Under the pieces are notes generated by a model. That model did no database searches. It had not been told where the DNA came from and worked only from the letters and a program-made list of their open reading frames with translations. Position numbers and translations under genes: made by a program. From an uncultured Erysipelotrichaceae bacterium (GTDB lineage Bacteria > Bacillota_I > Bacilli_A > RF39 > UBA660), in NCBI GenBank assembly GCA_902772675.1, contig CACYBN010000046.1, positions 1-5,926 of the forward strand: a stretch of 5,926 bases of DNA, written 5' to 3'. Of the stretch, positions 1 to 5,593 are shown one piece after another. Numbering within the stretch: position 1 is the stretch's first letter; each line of letters opens with the position of its first letter.

Positions 1-749
1 AATCCAATACATCCCATTATTAGACAAGCTAATAAAGAATAAATTGTTTTATGCACTTCTTTTTTATAAGTTACTATCGCAAACAAAATACCATAAATAA
101 TCATTAAAATACAAATCATATATGCAAAGTAAAAACCTGCCATAAATACTAAGAAACTAGTAATTATAAGTGGTAAATAATAATGATCTCTAATACTCTT
201 TTCTACACCAATAGTAAATAAAGGCAATACTATCGCAGCATTATACATAAATGGATGTCTAAAAAACAAAATATAATTAGATGCTGTAAAAGTATAAATT
301 AAAGATCCTAAGATTACTCCATGTCCTTTAAAATTTTTATATTTACAAAAGATAATAAAACTAATACCTGTTAACCACATTCTAAGTATTACAGATATAT
401 TAAAATATTGTTCTAGATTAGATTCTTTTACATAAATAGATAAATAACTAAATAAATCTCCGAAAGAATAATAAGCTAAATTAGCAAACATATCTAATCC
501 ATAACCTATATTCCATGTAAAAGTATTAAAAATTCCTGTTAATTTATAATTAATTAAAAGATTTCTAAAATAATTTAAAGTAATATAATGTTGACTTAAA
601 CCATCAACTGACCAAATAAAACTTCTATTATAGAATGCAAAAACATATATGATTATTGAAGAAAGCACACTAAAAAATAAAGTATATACTAAAATATCTT
701 TTAGGTATTCATCTTTAAATCTACTCAGAAGTTTCTTTATTATTTTCAT
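1..749 (-). CDS. YfhO-family membrane glycosyltransferase, N-terminal 249 residues (3' end beyond window)
   Basis: A continuous reading frame runs from ATG at 749 to the left edge with no stop. It starts MKIIKKLLSRFKDEY and is very hydrophobic, with a first transmembrane segment at about residues 18-40. It then carries a loop with WSVDGLSQHY (Asp49), the stretch FTWNIGYGLD (77-86) and RHPFMYNA (164-171). This pattern is what I know from the YfhO family (GT-C fold). B. subtilis YfhO and Listeria GtlB are members that add a sugar from a polyprenyl-phosphate donor to lipoteichoic acid on the outer face of the membrane. Asp49 in the first extracellular loop is the likely catalytic acidic residue, by inference. 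The start overlaps the deacetylase gene by 29 bp, and a GAGGA site at 761-765 lies 11 nt upstream, so the two are probably co-transcribed and coupled. The acceptor polymer is unknown. The family call is fairly sure, the substrate is not. Confidence 0.82.
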   Translation of the reverse strand, partial: MKIIKKLLSRFKDEYLKDILVYTLFFSVLSSIIIYVFAFYNRSFIWSVDGLSQHYITLNYFRNLLINYKLTGIFNTFTWNIGYGLDMFANLAYYSFGDLFSYLSIYVKESNLEQYFNISVILRMWLTGISFIIFCKYKNFKGHGVILGSLIYTFTASNYILFFRHPFMYNAAIVLPLFTIGVEKSIRDHYYLPLIITSFLVFMAGFYFAYMICILMIIYGILFAIVTYKKEVHKTIYSLLACLIMGCIG

Positions 750-1473
750 AATTATTCCAATCCTCATAACTTATTAAAGCCTCATGCTCTATCATATGAC
801 TAAAGCTTTCTACTACTTTAGCTTGAGTCTTATATAATTTTAATATTTCCTTTTTTCTTTCTAATAGTTCAGGGCTTATAGAAGGAAGGCAATAATTCTT
901 ACTTTCTATTTGTTTTTTTGTATAATATTTTTCAAAATAGTATAATTTTTCACTTTTAGCTATTTTAGTAACTACTTCATTGGTAACAATTGCATCAGTC
1001 ATTTTATGATGTTGATGTCCATATTCCCCTTCTGGATTATGAGTAACAATCTTATCCCAATCTTTAAAATTAACAATTTTAGAAATATCTAATTCTATAT
1101 CTTGATAAACTGTACTCCAGTCATCTCTTTTTCCATTTGTTAAATCAGGATAATTTAACATTATATATGGAGAATCAACTTCTGACATAACACTGTTAAA
1201 CTCTAATACTCTATCATATCTTTGTCCACATGTAACACACACTACTAAATATCTATCTTGAATTAAGTTTGCACCACCCCAAAGCATCTCATCATCTGGA
1301 TGTGCTACTATCATTAAATTATCTATTTCATCTAAATTATATTTAGATAAAGTACTAGTTACATAATCTTCATTTATATGATAATAAGTTCCTTCTACAA
1401 AAACATAGTTTTTATAGAAAATTATCAATAAAAATAATAGTACTAAAAAGAATCTTCTCTCTAATTTTTTCAC
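721..1473 (-). CDS. Membrane-anchored PIG-L/LmbE-family zinc deacetylase
   Basis: The product is 250 residues from the GTG start. The N terminus (MKKLERR then a hydrophobic run to about residue 22) is a signal anchor with positive charges on the inside, so the enzyme domain should face outward. The PIG-L signature AHPDDE is at 57-62 (His58, Asp60, Asp61), the RVLEF helix motif follows near 88-92, and THNPEGEYGHQHH is at 144-156 (His145, His153, His156). Together these supply the usual zinc ligands and general base. Family members remove an N-acyl group, typically acetyl from GlcNAc-type sugars. Its YfhO-like neighbour suggests a surface glycopolymer or lipid-linked sugar as substrate, which is inference. 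I prefer GTG at 1473 to ATG at 1485. The predicted transcript begins near 1487, ATG would have AAGG only 1 nt away, and GGTGAT (1483-1478) matches the anti-SD at proper aligned spacing for GTG. Confidence 0.88.
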   Translation of the reverse strand: MKKLERRFFLVLLFLLIIFYKNYVFVEGTYYHINEDYVTSTLSKYNLDEIDNLMIVAHPDDEMLWGGANLIQDRYLVVCVTCGQRYDRVLEFNSVMSEVDSPYIMLNYPDLTNGKRDDWSTVYQDIELDISKIVNFKDWDKIVTHNPEGEYGHQHHKMTDAIVTNEVVTKIAKSEKLYYFEKYYTKKQIESKNYCLPSISPELLERKKEILKLYKTQAKVVESFSHMIEHEALISYEDWNNYENNKETSE

Positions 1474-1477
1474 TTTT

Positions 1478-1483
1478 ATCACC
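1478..1483 (-). promoter_or_regulatory. Ribosome binding site deciding a GTG start for the deacetylase
   Basis: GGTGAT corresponds to the 3' half of the full anti-SD complement AGGAGGTGATC. Aligned on that complement, GTG at 1473 is about 8 nt beyond the GG core. The alternative ATG at 1485 overlaps this site and has only AAGG directly next to it. Confidence 0.5.
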
Positions 1484-1493
1484 ATGCCTTATT

Positions 1494-1522
1494 ATTATAA
1501 TTACATTTTAAAATTAAGTAAA
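1494..1522 (-). promoter_or_regulatory. Sigma-A-type promoter of the deacetylase/YfhO operon
   Basis: On the minus strand, TTTACT (1522-1517) and a perfect TATAAT (1499-1494) are separated by exactly 17 nt. Transcription would start near 1487, giving a leader of about 14 nt to GTG 1473 but only about 2 nt to ATG 1485. Confidence 0.65.
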
Positions 1523-1531
1523 TATTTTTCT

Positions 1532-1560
1532 TTTATTAAATTCTATATATATGTTATAAT
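1532..1560 (+). promoter_or_regulatory. Extended -10 promoter of the zinc-ribbon gene
   Basis: TGTTATAAT (1552-1560) is a perfect extended -10 element. The -35 position at 17-nt spacing is weak (TTTATT, 1532-1537). Transcription should start near 1567. It is divergent from the deacetylase promoter, and the two -10 boxes are about 55 bp apart. Confidence 0.6.
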
Positions 1561-1571
1561 TTATATAGAAT

Positions 1572-1579
1572 AAAGGGAG
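1572..1579 (+). promoter_or_regulatory. Ribosome binding site favouring the second ATG
   Basis: AAAGGGAG ends 2 nt before ATG 1582 but 8 nt before ATG 1588. Only the second has normal spacing, so the protein most likely starts MKKKTLLL. Confidence 0.6.
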
Positions 1580-1587
1580 TTATGAAT

Positions 1588-2325
1588 ATGAAGAAAAAGA
1601 CGTTATTATTACTTCTACTAATCCCACTAACAATAGAACCAGTTTTTGCTAGAAATATAGAATCATTTGATTATACAAAGATAATGACAATTATATTTGG
1701 AAGTTTCTTTGTAATAGGAATTGTAATAATTCTATACGGAAAGTTCTTAGGTGGAGATAGTAAAGAAACTATTTATGTAGAAAAACAAAAAAATAGAATT
1801 GCTGGTTTAACTGATGATGAAAAACTTAATGATGAAAAAGAATTTGATGCAGATTCTATTTTCAAGATATTACCTACATTTTCTCCAAAGAAATTTATAG
1901 ATGGTACATCTACTTCAATGACATTATTACTAAGTAGTAAATCAAGTAAATTACCGGAAGAAAAGAAAGAAAATTTTAAAGATGAAAACTTAATCAATGA
2001 AAATATAGATGACTTAGCAAATATCAATATTGAAGAATTTAAAATATTAAATTTTGAAGAAAAAGAAGATAAATATATAATCAAATCATTATTAGTATTA
2101 AATCATAAGATAGGAAAAAGAAAAACTGGAGAGAAATCATATACAATTGTTTCAGAAAATCTAAAAGAAACATCTAATGATTTAAGATGTCCATATTGTG
2201 GAGGAAAAGTAAAAGATACAACAAAATTAAGATGTGGATTTTGTGGATCTATATATCCACCATTTGAAAAAGTTAATAATAGTAAATGGGTAATTACAAA
2301 AATAGAAAAAATAAAAACTAACTAG
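1588..2325 (+). CDS. Signal-peptide membrane protein with C-terminal zinc ribbon, possibly Tim44-like
   Basis: The product is 245 residues from ATG 1588 (247 from ATG 1582). Residues 1-21 look like a classical signal peptide: KKK, a poly-Leu core, and cleavage after VFA. A transmembrane segment follows at about 32-53. Residues 60-195 are charged and Lys/Glu-rich. The C terminus has CPYC (201-204) and CGFC (216-219), a CX2C-X11-CX2C zinc ribbon, followed by SKWVITKIEK. The order of a SPKKF-type helix, a KILNFEEKEDKYIIKSLLVL strand region, a zinc ribbon and a final Trp strand resembles small Bacillota membrane proteins with a Tim44-like domain, but the helical part is divergent and I hold this loosely. 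If the signal is cleaved, the zinc ribbon would lie in the cytoplasm. If the first segment stays as an anchor, topology would still put it inside. Function is unknown. It is monocistronic, with its own promoter and terminator. Confidence 0.8.
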   Translation: MKKKTLLLLLLIPLTIEPVFARNIESFDYTKIMTIIFGSFFVIGIVIILYGKFLGGDSKETIYVEKQKNRIAGLTDDEKLNDEKEFDADSIFKILPTFSPKKFIDGTSTSMTLLLSSKSSKLPEEKKENFKDENLINENIDDLANINIEEFKILNFEEKEDKYIIKSLLVLNHKIGKRKTGEKSYTIVSENLKETSNDLRCPYCGGKVKDTTKLRCGFCGSIYPPFEKVNNSKWVITKIEKIKTN

Positions 2326-2346
2326 AAATAGTTAGTTATTTTTTTT
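2306..2346. terminator. Bidirectional intrinsic terminator between the zinc-ribbon gene and tRNA-Glu
   Basis: A perfect 9-bp stem (2316-2324 with 2329-2337) closes a GAAA tetraloop on the plus strand. It is followed by a run of eight T at 2339-2346. On the minus strand the same stem is followed by TTTATTTTTT (2315-2306), so it can also end tRNA transcription. The stop codon of the plus-strand gene (2323-2325) lies in the hairpin. Confidence 0.85.
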
Positions 2347-2422
2347 GGTGGCCCGTATGGGTTTCGAACCCATGAATACTGCCTTGAGAGGGCAGCGTGT
2401 TAAACCACTTCACCAACGGGTC
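2346..2422 (-). tRNA. tRNA-Glu, anticodon CUC, CCA encoded
   Basis: The minus strand folds as a complete 77-nt cloverleaf. The acceptor arms are GACCCGT (2422-2416) and ACGGGCC (2356-2350). The D arm is GTG/CAC with a GG-containing loop. The anticodon stem is CTGCC/GGCAG with loop CTCTCAA, and the variable loop has 5 nt. The T arm is ATGGG/CCCAT with loop TTCGAAA, then discriminator A and CCA. Bases 34-36 are CUC, which reads only GAG (Glu). The acceptor stem has an A2-C71 mismatch where a G-U or A-U pair would be expected. The CCA runs directly into the A-run of the terminator. It is on the same strand as gltX, the enzyme that should charge it, but three genes downstream and separated from it by a terminator. 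Confidence 0.93.
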
Positions 2423-2426
2423 ATAT

Positions 2427-2453
2427 AAACTAGTAATTTCAAATTACTAGTTT
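2427..2453. repeat. Perfect 13-nt-arm palindrome just upstream of tRNA-Glu
   Basis: AAACTAGTAATTT (2427-2439) and its exact reverse complement (2441-2453) flank a single central base. It lies 4 nt upstream of the tRNA 5' end and 34 nt after the SPFH stop codon. Neither side has a good T-run (GTTTATAT on the minus strand), so it would be only a weak terminator for the nfeD-SPFH transcript. It could instead be a hairpin in the tRNA leader or a binding site. Confidence 0.7.
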
Positions 2454-2467
2454 AGTTTATCACATTT

Positions 2468-2473
2468 ATTATA
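2468..2473 (-). promoter_or_regulatory. Possible -10 box for tRNA-Glu
   Basis: A perfect TATAAT on the minus strand (2473-2468) lies between SPFH and the tRNA and would start transcription near 2461. No convincing -35 is found at 16-18 nt (ACTAAA at 17), and in such AT-rich DNA a chance match is possible. Confidence 0.3.
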
Positions 2474-2487
2474 TTTTTCAAATACAA

Positions 2488-3405
2488 TTATTTAGTTTCT
2501 TCAACAGTTGGTTCAGTTTGTTTTACATCCTTAAACATTTCTTCAATTGTAGTTCCTAAAGTAGCTAGATTTTGTAAATCAGATGGAACTATAATTTTTG
2601 TACTTTTACCATCAGCAACTTTAGCTAAAGCTTCAAAACTCTTTAAAGTTAATACTGACTTATCAGCTTTTGCTTCTTTAAGTAATCTAATACCATCAGC
2701 TTCTGCTTGTTTTAATTTAATTATTGCTTCAGCTTGTCCTTCAGCTTCTTTAATTTGAGATTGTTTTTTAGCTTCTGCTCTTAAGATAGCGCTTTCTTTT
2801 TCACCTTCAGCAAGTAAGATAGAAGATTTCTTTTCTCCTTCTGCTTGAAGAATTTTTTCACGTCTTTCACGTTCAGCACGCATTTGCTTTTCCATTGTTT
2901 CTTGAATATCTCTAGGTGGAATGATATTTTTAACTTCTACACGGTTAACTTTAATTCCCCATGGATTTGTAGCTTCATCAAGAATTGCGCACATTTTTTC
3001 ATTGATATTATCACGAGATGTTAATGTTTGGTCTAATTCAAGTTCACCAATTAAGTTACGTAATGTAGTTGCTGTTAAATTTTCAATTGCAACTAGTGGA
3101 TTTTCAATACCATAAGTATATAATTTAGGATCAGTTACTTGATAATAAACAACTGTATCTATTTGCATACTAACATTATCTTTAGTGATAACTGATTGTG
3201 GTAAGAAATCTCTTACTATTTCTTTTAAAGTAATACGATTTACTACTCTATCAACAAATGGTAATTTAAAATGTAATCCATTGTTCCATGTCTCTAAATA
3301 AGATCCAACTCTTTCTACTACTGCAGCCTCTGCTTGAGAAACTACTTTTACACAAGTAATAATTACTATTACAACTATTATTAATATAAAAATCAATATA
3401 TCCAT
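2488..3405 (-). CDS. SPFH/band-7 membrane protein (stomatin/QmcA-like)
   Basis: The product is 305 residues. An N-terminal hydrophobic hairpin or transmembrane anchor (3-21) is followed by the SPFH domain from about 24 to 175. Typical stretches there are EAAVVERVGSY, GLHFKLPFVDRV, VYYQVTDP, LRNLIGELELDQ and NPWGIKVNRVEVKNIIPP. A long Glu/Ala/Lys-rich coiled coil follows at about 170-250, built on AEGEK-type repeats, then a short acidic tail. Length and layout match stomatin/QmcA-type proteins, which oligomerise in the membrane and organise microdomains, often working with membrane proteases. It directly follows nfeD: the stop TAA and start ATG share one base, with a strong GAGGAGG site 7 nt upstream, so translation is coupled. 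Oddity: by my reading 7 of 14 arginines use CGT, while neighbouring genes use AGA almost exclusively. Its exact client or cellular role is not shown by the sequence. Confidence 0.93.
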   Translation of the reverse strand: MDILIFILIIVVIVIITCVKVVSQAEAAVVERVGSYLETWNNGLHFKLPFVDRVVNRITLKEIVRDFLPQSVITKDNVSMQIDTVVYYQVTDPKLYTYGIENPLVAIENLTATTLRNLIGELELDQTLTSRDNINEKMCAILDEATNPWGIKVNRVEVKNIIPPRDIQETMEKQMRAERERREKILQAEGEKKSSILLAEGEKESAILRAEAKKQSQIKEAEGQAEAIIKLKQAEADGIRLLKEAKADKSVLTLKSFEALAKVADGKSTKIIVPSDLQNLATLGTTIEEMFKDVKQTEPTVEETK

Positions 3406-3824
3406 TATTCTACCTCCTCAACTACTAATCTAACCCCATCAATCTTCTTAATAGTTATTTCCTTTCCTACTTCTATTTTCTTATTTGAAACTGCAGTCCA
3501 TAGTTTACCATCTATTTTAACTTGTCCTGCTTTGTTTTTGGATATTTCTTTAGTAACAACACCTTCCATATCCATAATTCTGTCTAAATAATTAGTCTTT
3601 TGTTTAGATTTATCTAACCAACTTGTTAATTTTTTTCTAGTTGTAACTAAGAAAATTATTCCAAGTACAACAAACACTGCAAATTGTATATAAAATGATT
3701 CTACAAAGAATGAAATAATAAATGATACAACTGCTGATGCAACAAACCATACAGTTACCAAATTAATAGTAATTAGCTCAATAAATCCTAAAAATATAAT
3801 CATTATAAGCCAAAAAATTTCCAT
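3405..3824 (-). CDS. Short NfeD-like membrane protein (YbbJ type)
   Basis: The product is 139 residues. The N-terminal half has two to three transmembrane segments (about 3-20, 24-41, 46-61). The C-terminal part, about 86-139, is an OB-fold domain with the typical pattern GVVTKEISKNKAGQVKIDGKLW, then WTAVS, the IEVGKEI turn and a final IDGVRLVVE strand. This is the short NfeD form lacking the ClpP-like protease domain. It is known to pair genetically and physically with SPFH proteins (E. coli YbbJ with QmcA). The start at 3824 is supported by AGGAGGAG at 3836-3829, 4 nt upstream. The stop overlaps the SPFH start by one base. It lies downstream of the gltX terminator and so is probably transcribed separately. 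Its role is likely as partner of the SPFH assembly in membrane microdomains. Confidence 0.92.
   Translation of the reverse strand: MEIFWLIMIIFLGFIELITINLVTVWFVASAVVSFIISFFVESFYIQFAVFVVLGIIFLVTTRKKLTSWLDKSKQKTNYLDRIMDMEGVVTKEISKNKAGQVKIDGKLWTAVSNKKIEVGKEITIKKIDGVRLVVEEVE
3413..3419 (-). promoter_or_regulatory. Ribosome binding site of the SPFH gene inside the end of nfeD
   Basis: GAGGAGG on the minus strand, 7 nt before ATG 3405, lies in the last codons of nfeD. With the one-base stop/start overlap it indicates translational coupling. Confidence 0.8.
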
Positions 3825-3842
3825 ATCTCTCCTCCTATTTAA

Positions 3843-3850
3843 ATTTTATC
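3843..3850 (-). promoter_or_regulatory. Possible extended -10 promoter of nfeD-SPFH
   Basis: TGATAAAAT on the minus strand (about 3851-3843) resembles an extended -10 element and lies between the gltX terminator and nfeD. No good -35 is seen, and the predicted start near 3836 would fall at the edge of the ribosome binding site, leaving a very short leader. The assignment is weak. Confidence 0.3.
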
Positions 3851-3860
3851 ATTACAACAT

Positions 3861-3899
3861 AAAAAAAGAAAGATTAATTATTAAAAATAACTAATCTTT
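3861..3899 (-). terminator. Intrinsic terminator of gltX
   Basis: On the minus strand a 14-bp stem (3899-3886 with 3882-3869, one G-U pair) closes a 3-nt loop. It is followed by C and a run of seven T (3867-3861). The gltX stop codon (3876-3874) is inside the 3' arm. Confidence 0.85.
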
Positions 3900-5523
3900 T
3901 ATATAGTTCTTCTCTACCTAAAATCTTCATAATATTATAAAGATTTGGAGTAGTATTTTTAGTAGTTATAACAACTCTTATGATATTAGAAACATCTGCT
4001 ATACTTCCTTTATATTTATTACTATTTTCTTTATAATCTTTCATATCAGTGGCATATCCAAATTCTTGAGCTAATTCTTTCATTTTATTAAACCATTCTT
4101 CTTCAGAATCATCTTCATTATAATAATTATCTAAATACTTAGTTAATAATTCATTAACATCTTCTTTAGAAATATCAATTGGAAATACATATTCTTTATC
4201 TTCTTTAATAAATAATTCATCAAACATATACCAAATATTATTTCTTACTTCAGAGAAACTAGAATAATCTTTTCTAGGTTTCTTTCTTTCTCTTTCAATA
4301 TTTATAAAATCAATAGTTCTTTCTTTATATTTAACTATTAATCCATATAATTCTTTATCATATTCTTTAGTATATTCTAATAACTTTTCATAAAATAAAT
4401 CTTTATTTAAATAACTCATATAATTTTTAGATATATTTAATAATTTTTCCATATCAAATAAAGATCCAGATGGAGATACTTTTTTAAAATCAAACTTAAA
4501 TTTATTAATATCTTCTCTAGGATTAGCTAAATACCATTCTTCAAAATTAGAATTTGCTATAGTAAGTAAATATAATTTAATTACATCTTTATCTACTCCT
4601 AATTCATGATAATAAGAAATAGCAGCTTCTTTATCTTTTCTTTTAGATAATTTTCTCTTAGAATCACCATCCATTATCATTATCGGAGATATATGAGCAT
4701 ATTTAGGTAGTTTAAACTTCAATACTTGAAATAATTGTATATGAATAGGTAAACTGCTTAACCATTCATCTCCTCTAATAATATGAGTTGTATGCATTAA
4801 ATGATCATCTATTGCATGAGCAAAATGATAAGTTGGTAATCCATCTGATTTGATAAGAACAATATCTAAATTATTTTCAGGAAACTCAAGTTCTCCTTTT
4901 ATCAAATCTTTTATTTTTACTTTATTATTAATATTTCCAGGTGATTTTAATCTTAATACATATTTTTCACCATTATTAATTTTATTTAATATTTCTTCAT
5001 CTGTTAAATCTCTATATTTAGCATATTTACCATATATACCTATTTCTTCTTTATTTCTTTCTTGTTCTTCTCTAATAGTATTTATCTCTTCTTCAGTAAG
5101 AAAACATGGATAAGCTAATCCTTCTTTTAATAGTCTAGCTACATAACTTTCATATATTTCTTTTCTTTTACTTTGAATATATGGACCATAACTACCTATT
5201 TCTTCTGTACTACTCAATACACCTTCATCTATTTTTATATCAAAATTATTTAAATCTCTAACTATATTTTCTATTCCATTTTCTACTTCTCTTTTTTGAT
5301 CAGTATCTTCAATTCTTAAAAAGAAAACACCATTAGTATCATGAGCTGCTTTACTAGCAACAAAAGCAGAAAATAAAGATCCCATATGAACAAATCCAGT
5401 TGGAGATGGTGCAAATCTAGTTACAATTTTTCCTTCTCCTAGTTCTCTTTCAGGATATTTTTCTTCATAAAAAGTATAATCTTTAACATTAGGAAATATC
5501 TTTTTTATTAATTCATCTTTCAT
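3874..5523 (-). CDS. gltX: Glutamyl-tRNA synthetase (glutamate--tRNA ligase)
   Basis: The product is 549 residues from ATG 5523. It attaches glutamate to tRNA-Glu in the cytoplasm, using ATP. Class I motifs are clear: TRFAPSPTGFVHMGS (35-49, the HIGH-type site, here HMGS), LRIEDTDQKR (69-78), IIRGDEWLSSLP (248-259) and KRKLSKR (289-295, the KMSKS-type site). It resembles the longer, roughly 550-residue GluRS clade of clostridia and relatives (PTYHFAHAIDDHLM, ANSNFEEW, NIERERKKPRKD) more than the 480-residue E. coli type. Only one cysteine (Cys140) sits where E. coli GluRS has its zinc site, so that zinc is probably absent. Start choice: ATG 5541 has no ribosome binding site and lies at the predicted transcription start, whereas ATG 5523 has GAGGT (5534-5530) 6 nt upstream. 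The gene has its own promoter and terminator. The predicted leader of about 17 nt leaves no room for a T-box. I see only one CpG in the whole gene. Confidence 0.96.
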   Translation of the reverse strand: MKDELIKKIFPNVKDYTFYEEKYPERELGEGKIVTRFAPSPTGFVHMGSLFSAFVASKAAHDTNGVFFLRIEDTDQKREVENGIENIVRDLNNFDIKIDEGVLSSTEEIGSYGPYIQSKRKEIYESYVARLLKEGLAYPCFLTEEEINTIREEQERNKEEIGIYGKYAKYRDLTDEEILNKINNGEKYVLRLKSPGNINNKVKIKDLIKGELEFPENNLDIVLIKSDGLPTYHFAHAIDDHLMHTTHIIRGDEWLSSLPIHIQLFQVLKFKLPKYAHISPIMIMDGDSKRKLSKRKDKEAAISYYHELGVDKDVIKLYLLTIANSNFEEWYLANPREDINKFKFDFKKVSPSGSLFDMEKLLNISKNYMSYLNKDLFYEKLLEYTKEYDKELYGLIVKYKERTIDFINIERERKKPRKDYSSFSEVRNNIWYMFDELFIKEDKEYVFPIDISKEDVNELLTKYLDNYYNEDDSEEEWFNKMKELAQEFGYATDMKDYKENSNKYKGSIADVSNIIRVVITTKNTTPNLYNIMKILGREELYKRLVIFNN

Positions 5524-5529
5524 ATAATT

Positions 5530-5534
5530 ACCTC
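5530..5534 (-). promoter_or_regulatory. Ribosome binding site deciding the gltX start
   Basis: GAGGT lies 6 nt before ATG 5523 and downstream of the alternative ATG 5541, which has no such site. The shorter protein is therefore favoured. Confidence 0.7.
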
Positions 5535-5546
5535 GGTTCATTTAAA

Positions 5547-5555
5547 ATAATACCA
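5547..5555 (-). promoter_or_regulatory. Extended -10 promoter of gltX
   Basis: TGGTATTAT on the minus strand (5555-5547) fits an extended -10 element. The -35 position only holds a T-rich stretch that overlaps the upstream terminator. The predicted start is near 5540. Confidence 0.45.
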
Positions 5556-5567
5556 CAAAATATCAAT

Positions 5568-5593
5568 AAAAAAAGACTTTTTAAAAGTCTTTT
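5568..5593 (-). terminator. Intrinsic terminator of the MucBP-domain gene
   Basis: On the minus strand 11-nt arms (5593-5583 with 5581-5571) pair perfectly around one central base and run into a T tract down to 5568. The core is GTC/GAC flanked by A-T pairs. The gene's stop codon (5583-5581) straddles the centre of the hairpin. Confidence 0.7.

Noticed and set aside
1773..2084. Minus-strand frame of 103 codons inside the zinc-ribbon gene
   Set aside because: It is antisense to a gene with its own promoter, ribosome site and domain structure. Its Ser/Phe/Leu-rich composition is what an antisense Lys/Glu-rich gene gives.
2921..3115. Plus-strand frame opposite the SPFH gene
   Set aside because: No ribosome site or promoter, and it lies entirely within a strongly conserved domain on the other strand.
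4850..5113. Plus-strand frame opposite gltX
   Set aside because: It is antisense to the conserved catalytic region, with a composition typical of a shadow frame.
5524..5580. T-box or other riboswitch upstream of gltX
   Set aside because: The predicted leader is only about 17 nt, and the space before it is filled by the upstream terminator.
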